A DNA stretch of 64,000 nt from Asparagopsis taxiformis (Eukaryota > Rhodophyta > Florideophyceae > Bonnemaisoniales > Bonnemaisoniaceae), in assembly GCA_030407315.1 (NCBI GenBank), contig JALQPE010002093.1:36052-100051 (forward strand), given 5' to 3'. How positions within the stretch are numbered: the first letter of the stretch is position 1; the number at the start of each line of letters is the position of its first letter. Shown here in pieces: positions 30,652 to 41,800 of the stretch. The notes under the pieces were generated by a model. That model worked only from the letters and a program-made list of their open reading frames with translations, did not search any database and had not been told where the DNA came from. The translations under genes were made by a program, and so were the position numbers.

Positions 30652-32735
30652 TCAACCATCCTCCATTACGCCAAAACCGTTATCGGCAGTGGCTGGATGG
30701 CGCCGCCCCATGCCCCCATACGGTGGGGCATTGATTTCGACATTCAGGTTTGCACTCAGGTGTCCAGCATATGGGTCAACGACGAAAAGTTCTGCGCCAA
30801 TTAGTCCTTGCGCAATCACACAATCCATTACAGCACCGAGGTTTGACGTAATATGCGATTGAATCCAATCCTCGGACACTAGAACAAGTGATGAGCAGCG
30901 GTTTACATCATCAACGACATGAACAATTCCAGACCCCTCTCCGCTTTGCCACACTTCAACAGCCTCTCTCGTCACAGTACGGCTTGCAAACACATGCCGT
31001 GACTGTGCACTACTCCGCTGTTCGCTCTCGACAACGTCCGTTTCTTCCCTTGCTTGCGAGCCTTGGAGACAAGACATGCAGTACACCACCTTACCAACTA
31101 ATTGCTGAAAAGCTACCCCCACATATTGACTGTACCGCCTTGTAAACTCCTTCTGCCGTGCACCTCCTTTCCCCTTCGGTTCATCCAAACACTCCACAGT
31201 AGTCACTAGCCAAGCATCCAGGCGCGCCAGCGTTAGTATGCTCGTCTCTATGTCCATTACTTGTTCTGGTCGTATCGAATAACCCCTGAAGATGTCCAGC
31301 ACATTCACAGCTACTCGGTTGTTAAACCATGCATCACCATTCACTTCCATTTCGAAGCTGTCAGGAACCAAGCCTTTGCTGTATCGCAGCTCTGAGAACG
31401 GTGCCGTTCGCCACCTCCCCATATCCAAATCACCGTTGCTTTCCCGTTTCAAAAGCTTCTCAGGCGCTTCGCGCTTTTGATCCTCTCGCTCGTCCATCTC
31501 AGCTCGCGTCGTCAGCATCGTGCATCTAGACATTAATTTCGTGTACCCCAGCGAACCGAACAATCTGTCCCTCGCATTACGCTTCCGTGCACTCATCACG
31601 TCGGACAGTTTCTGCGTCACCTTCACTTTCAATTCCTTGCTCCCCGCCACAGCCTCTTGACAGCACACACGCTGCTCCTCATCGGAAAACACATCACACC
31701 ACGGACTTTGACGCAGTACGTGTCGCACCAAGTCATTCAGCAGATCACTCTCATCCCTGTACGAAGGTGTATACCACTGCAGATTCTTGATGATATAGCC
31801 CGGAGGGGTAGCAATATATCCTACACCGTTTTCGCTCCAAAGTGCCCCTTCTACCGGCTCTACCTCGATGGTACGTCCAGTCCAACGTCTCTGCGTTTGT
31901 TCCGCTATAGGGTCCAGCTCCATAGTCTCGTTCTTGCACCACTTTGTCAGGTTTTCCTCAACCGCCCTAAGAACTCCAAGGTATTTCACAGGAATGGCTT
32001 TCTGTATTTTCGACTTACCGCCACCGTGATCACTGATTCTACCTGTTCTCGCAATTGCAGTAAGGCTGGCATTTTCCGCCTGCAGAGTCTTCACCTTAGC
32101 CTCCAACGCAACTATCTCCGTGGTGAGCGCCTTGTTTGCTATGTCCTGGCTAAACACTTTTTTTCCAGCTCCGCGATCTTCTTCTTCTGCGCATTGATGC
32201 GACTCGCCATTAAATCGATGGATTCCGGCGGATGCAACCTCTCTGCCCTCACCGTCCCCCCATCTCGCACGCTATCGGGATTATGATGTCCTCCATCGGC
32301 AACTTGCCGCTATTGAATAGCCTGACGTCGCGGGGGCGTTACGCGCATATTTGGCACCAATGACAGTCTGTTGTGACGAGGCCCGCACTCCGGCTGCTCT
32401 CTCCCCTCAGTACCACCTGACCGCCGATGATAGTTGGCATCCTGTGAACGTTGCTCAGAAACAACACCCCTTGCCGCTATCCTCGGGTCCCTGACTGCAT
32501 TACCTGCTGGGGCTGATGTACTCGGCATAGTTGGCGCAGTGGGGGTCACAGTCTCCAGTGTCTCGCGAACCCCCGGCTGGGACTCCGTCTGCAGCACCTC
32601 CGCATCTGCCAACCCGGGAGGAACTACCTTTGCCATAGCACTCTGCCGCAATTCCAACATGTTTTGAGCCACTATCATGTCATCATCATGATGTTCACTG
32701 TCCCTGCGAGCACGCTTGCCTCGGTCAAGCCCCAT
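30652..32735 (-). pseudogene. Unrecognised coiled-coil accessory protein, interrupted by a stop and a frameshift
   Basis: The parts share one direction: 141 codons from 32735, an in-frame TAG at 32310-32312, about 50 further codons with a charged coiled coil (INAQKKKIAELEKK), a shift in a run of A at about 32160, then 501 codons to 30652. Residues just after the shift continue the coiled coil (IVALEAKVKTLQAENASL). Mid-protein is the MSARKRNARDRLFGSLGYTKLM segment shared in outline with the ORF at 27701-29239. There is no recognised enzyme domain. The N-terminal portion is Pro/Thr/Ser-rich. Probably a transposon accessory gene in early decay. Confidence 0.4.
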
Positions 32736-33128
32736 CTCTCTCCGCGCCGTTCCTCCTTCCTCACTTTCTCGCTGCGGATCCCCAGTTCTGCGCTGGTCCG
32801 TCTTGCGACTACCGGACCGCGGTTCAATGCTGCCGGTAGGCCCAGACCGCTTCTTCGCTCGGGATTGTCAGGCACTCGTTACAGCAGCTGCTGACCGGGT
32901 TTTCTGGAGGCCCGGAGGCTTTGGAGCTTTCTTCGCAATACACGGCGGCATAATGAAGCTTTCCCGAAGAGATGGTACAATCGGATTGCACGAGATACAA
33001 AAAAGATTGCTGTATAGTGTCGGTACTCACAACGGTCTGCAATGAACGTTCAGGTCAAGTACCGGAGAATACGCCAACAGTCCAGATTATATACGGTAGG
33101 CAGTCATCAACAGTATTTAATGAGGTAC
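32736..33128. other. Intergenic, nothing recognised
   Basis: Upstream of the minus-strand ORF at 32735; no motif assigned. Confidence 0.3.
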
Positions 33129-33375
33129 AATTACAGCTGTCGAGCTAGGCCGCGAGCACCCCTATGTCCGGAAGACGTCCTGATTTGAATTAAAATTTGG
33201 GCTATTCTCAAAAACATGCACATGTGAACATGTTTTTGAGATGGGGGTGTGCCGTACGGCACAATCGACCCGCTGAAATCGATGTTTTTTGCAATATTTT
33301 TTTCTGCCCTGAATTGTAGAATTTCTGGGCTGGACAGCAATGCAACTGAGCTGGACATCCACCGGGCGTCCATTT
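33129..33375 (-). repeat. Terminal-type repeat R1 (minus orientation)
   Basis: Read on the minus strand it contains GGACGCCCGGTGGATGTCC, TTGCATTGCTG, a perfect GTGCCGTACGGCAC palindrome, the hairpin CTCAAAAACATG...CATGTTTTTGAG around a CACATGTG core, then CAAATTTTAATTCAAATCAGG, GGGGTGCTCGC and GACAGCTGTAATT. Its outer ~60 bp match the outer part of R3 (38340-38586) in opposite orientation, so R1 and R3 are candidate terminal inverted repeats of a 5.46-kb element enclosing the methyltransferase-SET gene. Confidence 0.75.
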
Positions 33376-33605
33376 CAACCTGGTCGTGTATTTTGCATCT
33401 GCACGCATAACAGCATCCAAGCAGTCAGGTTCACTGCTCGGATGAAGTGCACCTGGAGTGTGAACGATTGGTTTTTGACAGGTGAGTACTGCCGAATAGG
33501 TTTCACCCTGGACTAATGGTGGCTGGACATGCTGCATTATATGATATACTTCAACTCTGGAACGTAGCTTTATTTGTAGTCGAAATGAGAACATCTTTCG
33601 TGACC

Positions 33606-35714
33606 CTAATTCCATGCTCTAAACGCTGTCCCATAATGAACGTAGAGCTCCTGCCCTAGACGGATATCGTAGATTGCACGTACTACGATGATCTTCGGAT
33701 TTTCTAGGTCCTTCGCCTTGAGCTTCTTCCCCGTCGAACCGCTGCTGTAGTTCTCGACAAACTCGACGTTGGCCATCCGCCTGGTGTCTTCCGCCGGAGT
33801 GTCCTCACCTCGCAAATACCGCGGGTCGTTGATGAACTGCGCCGAACAGAACGGAGCCGGAACAATCCAAATTGGATGCTCGATGTTTTCGTCGTCCTCC
33901 GCTGTTGCATACAGCTTGATGGCATACATCAAGAATGTTTCCTTCGTTATCGCCATGTGACCCTCTCCGTACGCGAACCTCATCGACTCCTTGCTCATAT
34001 CAGAGTACACAACAGTTCCGTAGTATGCACATACTTCGTCGCCAACATTAAATGTCTGTTCAGCGAAGAGCCCTCTTCCTGCATTTGGATGCTTAATCAG
34101 CGATGGTCGAACGCTCAATTTTTTCGCAACACAATCGTGTGCCCGCATCACGCGAGGGTTTTCACTTTGCAACCAGCGGCGCAGGGAAGGTGGCCAATAA
34201 TGTACCGGTTTTTCCATGTGCTCGTGCGACGCAATCGACTCTGGGCACAGCTGCCAGAGGTACTGCCGAATATATTTCGGGAACCTCTGGTACAGGGGAA
34301 GGCCAGGTGGGGGTTCGATGATCCTGCGTTCCCTCTGTGTACGCATCGTGACAGAGGGGGACGCCAAGAACTTCTCAGCACTCTGTTTCGCTTCTGTCGT
34401 GACCCTCATGTCAGTGTTGTTTGAAAGAATCACACGTGACATGACTGCACACAGCTTTGGAAGCGATCGTGCCACACACAATTTGTCCATGTCACTGCCG
34501 ACGAAAACACGGTGCTCAGGCAAGCTCATAGCTGCTTTTCCCGTTGCGAAAGTGCCAGAGAATGGATCGACAACAATATCACCAGGCTGTGAATGCTGGC
34601 TGATCAACTCCATCATGAGAGCGACGCTCTTCTGCTTTGCACGAACTCTGACCGTAGCACCGGTTGTGCTCCTTGTTCGCCACACCATCTCATTCGAATC
34701 GATGGCGGGCATATTGATGGTGACGTTGCACCACGCCGGGTACGTGCCGTCCATGTATCCGTGGTTCCTATAGGCCACCATCTCGCTTCCAGTCTTGAAC
34801 GGAACACCTCGCTTCCAGAAGTGGATAGCGACCTCTGCCATGTTTATGCGTTGGTACCTCTTCCGCCCCGGCATTTGATAGAGGTGCCCAGGTAATCGGA
34901 CAAACAACAGAGGTACCTCGTCAACGAAGAAAACTGAATTCCGAACGACGTCCTCCTCCTCCTCGTCCTCCTCCTCATCCTCATCCGCACTTTCTTCGCC
35001 ACTGTGCTGCGATGCTTCGGAGTCCGAATTCATGGACGTAACCTCTTCTTCATCCGACCCGTCATCACTGGCAGCAGCATCGGTTGGGCCTTCTGACTGC
35101 GGTCCTTTGTACGTTTCCAAGTAATGGAACCATTCGTAGAACTGCAAAACGGAGCAGAACACGATGCCGTGGCCACCGGGGCGCAACAGCTCGTCAAACA
35201 CTTCGATGCTAGCCTGCATATCTTCTGCAGTTAGCCTGTCGTACGAAGAGTTGGAATCGTTCCTCTTACGACGAACATTGTAGGGCGGATCAGTCAGAAT
35301 GAGCTGAACGTTGCCCGTGATGGGCACGTGTTCTCGGCTCTCGTCGGCACTGACCAAATCTTCGAAAGGGACGTCGTACACCCGGCAATACTGACTCATT
35401 TTCGAAAGAAAGTCCTTTGCGAGAGCCTGCCCTTCACTTTCCTGCTCTTCTGTCGCATGGGGTGACGGTGACGGGGGAGACGGCCCTTGGGCAGTAAGAC
35501 TGGTCCTCCCAGGTCCAAGTTGAAGCCTGGTTGTGTGTCTTGTCGACGGAACCAAACCTCTCCCTCCTGTGTTGCGACGAGTGGGAGTGTCATCAACCGG
35601 CTTGGGGACCTTTTCTGCGTCCGCGGCTTGTGGTGCCGGGCGGAGGACAGCCATAACGTCTTCGTCGAGGGTGTCAAAGTACGCTGGCAGCTTGTCCGGA
35701 TTTCCGCTTGACAA
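33606..35714 (-). CDS. DNA methyltransferase (beta-class, DPPY) fused to a SET domain
   Basis: 702 codons; the frame opens on TTG and the first ATG is codon 21. Motif IV DPPY is at 142-145, in LILTDPPYN. An acidic insert (~205-258, nearly all D/E/S) follows, then AEVAIHFWKRG (~293-303), motif I DPFSGTFATGKAA (~383-395) and a GSDMD acidic turn (~407-410). The order IV before I is the beta-class order of amino-methyltransferases, and DPPY rather than SPPY favours N6-adenine over N4-cytosine. Residues ~532-702 are a SET domain: GRGLFA (546-551), CAYYG (562-566), CSAQFIND (623-630, the NHS/C-type knot position) and LGQELYVHYG (686-695). No bacterial restriction partner is near. The frame continues upstream through a single TGA (35733-35735) into the 358-codon ORF, so both were probably one protein. 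Expected role: methylating DNA and a histone-like tail (inference). Confidence 0.75.
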   Translation of the reverse strand: MSSGNPDKLPAYFDTLDEDVMAVLRPAPQAADAEKVPKPVDDTPTRRNTGGRGLVPSTRHTTRLQLGPGRTSLTAQGPSPPSPSPHATEEQESEGQALAKDFLSKMSQYCRVYDVPFEDLVSADESREHVPITGNVQLILTDPPYNVRRKRNDSNSSYDRLTAEDMQASIEVFDELLRPGGHGIVFCSVLQFYEWFHYLETYKGPQSEGPTDAAASDDGSDEEEVTSMNSDSEASQHSGEESADEDEEEDEEEEDVVRNSVFFVDEVPLLFVRLPGHLYQMPGRKRYQRINMAEVAIHFWKRGVPFKTGSEMVAYRNHGYMDGTYPAWCNVTINMPAIDSNEMVWRTRSTTGATVRVRAKQKSVALMMELISQHSQPGDIVVDPFSGTFATGKAAMSLPEHRVFVGSDMDKLCVARSLPKLCAVMSRVILSNNTDMRVTTEAKQSAEKFLASPSVTMRTQRERRIIEPPPGLPLYQRFPKYIRQYLWQLCPESIASHEHMEKPVHYWPPSLRRWLQSENPRVMRAHDCVAKKLSVRPSLIKHPNAGRGLFAEQTFNVGDEVCAYYGTVVYSDMSKESMRFAYGEGHMAITKETFLMYAIKLYATAEDDENIEHPIWIVPAPFCSAQFINDPRYLRGEDTPAEDTRRMANVEFVENYSSGSTGKKLKAKDLENPKIIVVRAIYDIRLGQELYVHYGTAFRAWN

Positions 35715-35732
35715 GTATATTTCCAGCGCCCC

Positions 35733-36809
35733 TCAGCGGTCGGACTCCGGCCAGGTGTACAGGTCCGGGTTGACGATAAGAAACTGCAACCGGTCGAAGA
35801 ACTTCCTCACAAGGTCCCTAAATGCACTGTGCTGCGCACTGGTTCTTGTCTCTACTTTTCCACCATATCCATCAGGATGAGATAGGGGAGCTTTGTCGTG
35901 GTAGAGATCTAGCTTCTGCTCCATCGGTGCGAATAGACCTTCATCGAGCACGTCAAACCAATGCTCACTGCTGTCGAAAATGATGTACGGCGCCATCAAC
36001 TCTTCGAAGCTGGAAAACTTTGCGGCGAAGGCCACATCGGTCCAAGCATGGTATAAAACTTGAACCACGTAACAAGCTCGATTAGTGCTTTTCCGATGGG
36101 CTGGGACGCGTGCGGCTTCGTTCCCCTCTTCGGCCGCGTCGCCTATTCGGCGACGCGGCAGGTTCTTGTTGTGATTTCGGATGATAGACAACGCTTGGAA
36201 ATACATCAATACCTCGAACGTTTCCGGTGGAGCAAGAACGAAGGCGCTTGGTTCCCCGCGCTGCGGCGCCTGTAGTGGCGAAGGAAGCATGTTACATCCA
36301 ATAAGGAAGGTCTGCGGCACGATCCCAGAAAGGATGCAGTGCTCAACCCATTGCCCGATACGCTCATCCTGTCTTGAAAACTCGGCAATCGGTAATGCCA
36401 GACGAACAATCTGCTTGGCTCGCTCAACGTTCATCTCTGCCATGACGATTTCGGCAACATCCGCCTCGACTCCAGCATTCTTCGAACGACCGCTGAAGGC
36501 CATGCTGAGTCGACCTTGCAGCGCCGCAAATTGTTCTTCCGTGCCCTGCGCAACCCAAGCGCCAAGGTCCGCGTATGTGAAACCTCCCAGCTTGTCCGTC
36601 AAGTCTGCGAAACTTGAGTGGGCGAACAAATCCAGCAAGAGGCGGAGGAAGTCTTTGCCAGCGAGAGTAGTTTCGCGGGCGGCGCGACCTACGTTTCGAC
36701 GTGTACCCATGTCACTAGAATCCTCCCAAGGGCTAGCGGGTTCGCGCAGAATTGGCACGGTTGCGTCGTCAACGATCGGATTGCTGTTGCGCCTGCGCTT
36801 ATTCGTCAT
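35733..36809 (-). CDS. Unrecognised N-terminal part of the methyltransferase-SET gene
   Basis: 358 codons from the ATG at 36809, ending at a TGA (35733-35735). The MTase-SET frame that follows is the same reading frame, with 6 codons between this stop and the TTG that opens it. The N-terminus (TNKRRRNSN) is basic. The rest is mixed helical with aromatic-rich patches (CYVVQVLYHAWTDVAFAAKF; EHWFDVLDEGLF; FFDRLQFLIVNPDLYTWPE). No family recognised. If the TGA is a recent mutation or is read through, the full product is about 1067 residues. It could be a targeting or DNA-recognition domain of the enzyme. Confidence 0.55.
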   Translation of the reverse strand: MTNKRRRNSNPIVDDATVPILREPASPWEDSSDMGTRRNVGRAARETTLAGKDFLRLLLDLFAHSSFADLTDKLGGFTYADLGAWVAQGTEEQFAALQGRLSMAFSGRSKNAGVEADVAEIVMAEMNVERAKQIVRLALPIAEFSRQDERIGQWVEHCILSGIVPQTFLIGCNMLPSPLQAPQRGEPSAFVLAPPETFEVLMYFQALSIIRNHNKNLPRRRIGDAAEEGNEAARVPAHRKSTNRACYVVQVLYHAWTDVAFAAKFSSFEELMAPYIIFDSSEHWFDVLDEGLFAPMEQKLDLYHDKAPLSHPDGYGGKVETRTSAQHSAFRDLVRKFFDRLQFLIVNPDLYTWPESDR

Positions 36810-37112
36810 AATGGAATGAGTGGAAATTCGGTACAGGATGGCGACCGCTCGGCGAGACAGTCAAATTTGACGACGTATCTCGTGACGTTTGCACTCTTTC
36901 GTGAGGAACACTGGTTGATATCGAACGGAACAGAGTATACGGGTACACAGCACTGGAAAGGTCTTGAAACCCGTAACCGGTGTAGGTAATAAGTTGTGAC
37001 GGATACGTGGTAGAGAAAAATTTTAAAAAGATTGTGATTCCCTGTCTTTGAGGGTTGTACTGCACGGCCGCCATGGCGGCTGTGACTGCAGTCACATAGG
37101 TTGTCACAGGTG
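36810..37112. promoter_or_regulatory. Upstream region of the methyltransferase-SET gene
   Basis: No assignable promoter motif. It contains the palindromes GGCCGCCATGGCGGC and GTGACTGCAGTCAC side by side at about 37064-37093. Confidence 0.35.
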
Positions 37113-37343
37113 CATCACGCTTACCAGGTGAGCGACATCCGGACGGCCACTGGACATGGGGATGTCCAGCTCAGATGCATTGCTGGCCAGACCAGAAATT
37201 CTACAATTTCGGGCAGAAAAAATATTGCAAAAAACATCGATTTCGGCGGTCGATTGTGCCGTACGGCACATCCCCATCTCAAAAACATGTTCACATGTGC
37301 ATGTTTTTGAGAATAGCCCAAATTTTAATTCAAATCAGGATGC
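37113..37343 (+). repeat. Terminal-type repeat R2
   Basis: Plus-oriented copy of the R family (GTGCCGTACGGCAC palindrome, CTCAAAAACATG hairpin, end ATTCAAATCAGG). The R1/R3 outer extension is missing after CAGG. It lies inverted relative to R1 and just upstream of the methyltransferase gene, so it is an alternative right end for a smaller (~4.2-kb) unit. Confidence 0.7.
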
Positions 37344-38339
37344 AGATATTCGTCTTCTAGCATTGTCAGAACACATTCGTATAACCACATTTGGAGAACC
37401 TGAGCCCAGAGCTATCGGTTTTGGCGGGAGCTAAGCCATATCTCATATAATCAGTAACTACTTCCCGCCAGCTGAGTGGTGGAACCCCTGCTATTTCTAC
37501 CAACGAGACATACGGGGTGTCAACTCGGCAATCGTATATGATTCGGGTGCTAAATTTATTCAAGAGACGAATGGGCTTCGAAAAGGAGCCCAACAACGTT
37601 TTCTTGTGATGCATGGGTATAGGACTATTCTATTCTTCTCCAGGCTTCCACCATAGCCTCCTCCACCTCCGTTAATGGAAAGAATATCCGAACCGGACCT
37701 GAACATGTGTTTCTTCTCATCCATGGGTACTGACATCTCACATGTTCTCAACATGTGAGATGTCAGTACCGGAGAATTTCTCCAGGCTTCCTCCGTAGCC
37801 ACCTCCTCCACCTCCGTCTGTGGGAATCAACACAACATCACCACTGCGTCTTACCTCACATCCACATCTCTCCGGGATGAAAACGGACGGACGACATAGG
37901 GTTTGTAGACGTTTAGAATCTTGTTAGAAAAAAGTAAACGAAAGAGAACTTCTCTTTCATTGAATGATATCTCGTCCCTGTCGCAATATGTTCCATTTTC
38001 ATTTTCTCGGGTTGCACACCCATCATGGGTGATCAAGGCCTGGATCGAACCCTCCGAGGGTCTTCGATGGATAGGACAGATAGTGGAAGGCTTTTAAGCC
38101 TGTGACCAAGCGGCTATTGATTGGTTGGAGGAAGGAAATTACAGAGGAAATATAGCTGAGTACGGTGCTCGCGATAGCTGTTAGGTTAAAGTCAAATATG
38201 TTTTTCGATTATTTTTCGTACGGAAATGCCTTGGAAAAGACGATGCTTTGTCGTTCTCTTGGAGGGAGTCCGTTGCATTGCACTCAATTCGAGAGCATCG
38301 TCATGAAGGAGAGGATTCTTTCTGCTTGTTAGAATCGGT
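37344..38339. other. Noncoding stretch with a 43-bp palindrome
   Basis: 37727-37769 is an inverted repeat with 20-bp arms (GTACTGACATCTCACATGTT) and a 3-nt loop. It separates two copies of a CTCCAGGCTTCC...CACCTCCG segment (~37640-37672 and ~37781-37818), so it may be a small insertion with flanking duplication. No gene seen. Confidence 0.5.
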
Positions 38340-38586
38340 TTAGAGCAGATAGCTATTGCATTGCTGGCCAGCCCAGAAATTGTAGAATTTCGGGCAGCAA
38401 AAATATTGTAAAAAACCTTGATTTCAGCGGGTCGATTGTGCCGTACGGCACACCCCCATCTCAAAAACATGTTCACATGTGCATGTTTTTGAGAATAGCC
38501 CAAATTTTAACTCAAATCAGGGTGTTCCCCGGATAAAGGGGTGCTCGCAGCCGCCCCAAAAGCCGCCTAGCTTGACAGCTGTAATT
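38340..38586 (+). repeat. Terminal-type repeat R3
   Basis: Plus-oriented copy with the same palindromes as R1. After CAAATCAGG it continues GGGGTGCTCGC...CTAGCTTGACAGCTGTAATT, mirrored at the outer side of R1 (33129). It ends ~280 bp before the start of the ParB-dioxygenase fusion gene. Confidence 0.75.
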
Positions 38587-38868
38587 TTAACACATTACAC
38601 ATCAAGGACACTGCCTGCTTCACGCCACCTCGTCAGGTTTCGAGAGCCCGACTCGGGCCCGTTCCGAACGGACACTCACATCTCGATTGCCTGTCTTGCA
38701 TTCCAGCGGTCACGATAGGTGTGTACCTAACAAAATTTCGTTTGTATTGTGTTATTATTTCCAGCGATTGGCGTTCACGACCATTCTTCAAGCAACGTGA
38801 AACCTACCATCCACATCACTCGAATACGTCAACGTCAACCATCTCTTTTCCTTTCCAACTCAACAACC

Positions 38869-41800
38869 ATGGCGGATACGCATTTCAGCAGTTTGTTTTC
38901 AACGGTTTGCGGCGATCAAGTGAGCGCGTCAGCGGAGTCGCGCGGACTCAAGCGCGGCGTCGATGTCAATTTGTTTGCGGACGTGGACGGTGCGGCTGTG
39001 CATATTGGGACGGCTTCGGTGAGCACTGCTGGTGGCGATGTTGGCCTTCCGCGCACGCTGCACAACCACAAGCTGCCGGAAACCGACGAGGCGGACTATA
39101 TCGTCGTGCGCAACATTGCGACTAAGGACAAGTTCAAGGACCTCCCGTTCCCGTACATGTTTGATGGCGCCGAGGGACCGCCGGAGACGATGGGTGGAGC
39201 ATACGCCGCGGCGTTTTACCCTTGGGATACTCGGATGATGCGCCCCGCTGCGGAGGATGGCCCTAGCGACATTCGTACCCCTGCTGCAGCGTCAAACTTC
39301 AACGCAGCGACGAACCAGGCCAGCTCGGGACGGATGCCCAGTACCGGTCCAGCAGGCGAAATCACTGGTTCGGGGGGTACGAAGCATCCAGCACGCTCCG
39401 TCCCGGTTTCGGGAGGCACGAAGCGCCCTGCTCGCTCTGCAAGACCCTCCAGTGGAGGCACGAAGCACCCTGCTCGCTCAGTGTGAGGCACGAAGCACCC
39501 TGCTCGCTCCAACGTCACCGAAGCTACTACGCAGGACGTAACCGAGGTGGACGACGAACCGGAGGTGGCGGAAAGCATTCGTGAGCAGCAGGGGACGCAA
39601 ATTACGGTGCCCAAGTTTGTGACGTCGGATTACGTCGGAGAAGGAGCGACTGTGTTGGTGAGGCAGCTAGTGGAACCGGCCGTGACCCTTCGGGATGTGA
39701 AAGAAGACCACGTGGAGGACCTGCGCAACAATATGTTGGCTGTGGGGTATGTGAGCTCTTCGCGTATCACTGTGACGGTGCTGAGGTCGCAGAACACGCA
39801 TCTGCCCGCCGACACGCGTCTGTTCCAGAATGGCAAATTCCATGCCAATGCGAACGTGACCGTGATCGACGGACTGCATCGTCTCAATGCTATGCATAGC
39901 ATTGCCGATGACTTCACGCGCCTCACCCGTATGCACAGAACCAAGCTGCCACAGGACGCAAACCGCTTGCGCTGGGTTACTCAGCCTCTGGATGTGTACT
40001 ACCTTCGCCGCAAGGACGACAGTGATCTTCAGCCTCATGAGATCATCCACAAGAGTGCAGAGTCGAACCATACGACTGGGACGCAACTGACGGAGCGCTC
40101 CCTGGTTCGAATCTTGTCGTCCATCCAGCAGTTCATCCGTACGATTGCTGTTGCAAATAACGTGGAAAACGCTGGCGACTTGCGTGAGTCTGATGTCATC
40201 CGAACATTGTTCGAGGCGCAGTTCATGGGGATGATGAATTCAACGAACACGGCCCGGCGGTGGACGCGTTTGGCTATAGCAACGCTGAAGCATCCTGTTC
40301 TCGACGAAGTGTTGCGTGAGCTGAACAATTCCGAGCGCCGCAACGAGATTGGGATAACGCACCTGGACCACAAGATAGTGCGCGAGTTGCTGGAAGAAAA
40401 CTTTGTCTTCGTCTTGCGTGGTCTTTCGGAGTACTTGAACCCTGCTCATGGTGGACGTCCGGATGGACGCTTTGACGTGAACGACTTCTATACATACGTC
40501 CGTCGCGTGACTGCAATAGCAAATTCTCTGTACGCTGCGTATGGGCGCCCAAAGAGTATTATGCGCAAGTCATTTCTGAGCACAGAGATGGCAATTGGGT
40601 CGGTTAAGCAGCCGAAGGAGTTGCAATGGCATCTCACCAATGCCATTGCAATGTATAGAGGGGACGACCGGAGCAGTGAGGTTCGAATGCGACGGAGAAC
40701 CACGCGTTTACAGGATTTGGAAACGAACTTGAAAGAGTTTTTCAATCCGACATTGAAGAAGAAGACTAAGGCTCGACGCAAACGCCGCCCTTCTGCTGCC
40801 AATGTGAGACTCACTCACAAGAAGCAGCGGAATGTCGAACATGAGCCTGCTTCGCATGGCATCCGCCGCCGTTCACAGCGACTTCGCTCGACGGGGAGCA
40901 CACGCCTCGAGGAAGAAGAGCCGGTTGTGGTACAACAATCCGCCGGGGAAGAAGAGCAGGCCGTTGTTGATAAACCCACCGATCAACAACAAGCCACTGT
41001 TTCCGGTGATGAGGGTGACGAAGACTCCGCCCGTTCCCCCGATTCTGCCGTTGAGATTGTCCCCCAAGATAACCAACGTGCTGGTGCGACTCCCTCCAAC
41101 CAAGAATCTGTCCATACCGCTTCGGACGAGGAAGACAAAAAGGGTGCAGACGAGGGCCAAGTCGAAAGCAAGGGGGTCCGCGAAGTGACAATTACATTCA
41201 CTGTTCCGGAAGGAGTGGAAGTCGATGAAGACGGTTACATCGTTCGTGACTCTCCTTCTGAACACGACCTCCTGTTCGACGACCGTATGCCATCTCTTCC
41301 TGACGATTTCGAAGTCAAAGACCGAGCCGAAGGGCATCATCTGGCGCAGCGTCCCGCGGACGTCATCGCATCGGTGAGGGTTGGCTGTCTGCCCCCGATT
41401 GAGCTCAGGTTGTTATTGGAGAGTGTGGAAATCGATGAGGAGGGCAGAGAGGTGAGGTATTTGAAGCAAGTGGCGATGGACCCTGTGTTTGAGGGGCTGC
41501 ATATTCCGGAACAACATCGGGCTCGTCATCTTGTTTTCGAGATCGACACCATCTATCCGATGTTTTTCGCAGCGTGGAAGATGGCTGCCAAGGCGATGTG
41601 TGAGCCTACATCGACGTTTCTACCCTCGAGGCTGGACTTCGCCCAGGTTGCGCGAATGTCTACAAGCTGGAAGGATTCGTATGAGGCCGGCACTGGTATG
41701 GCGTACTTCCACAATTGCCGAACGGAAATCAACGAGCGAGGGTATACGGTGATGCACAATTTCGCGGATGTAAGCTACCTCGATGCGTCGGACAAGTTCC

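Noticed and set aside
38025..38115. Second tRNA candidate on the minus strand (GGGTTCGATCC)
   Set aside because: A B-box-like string occurs, but there is no pairing T-stem, no A-box and no acceptor arm.
39484..39486. TGA as selenocysteine codon
   Set aside because: It falls in a low-complexity repeat where sister units have a glycine codon, far from any catalytic residue; no selenocysteine insertion element was identified.
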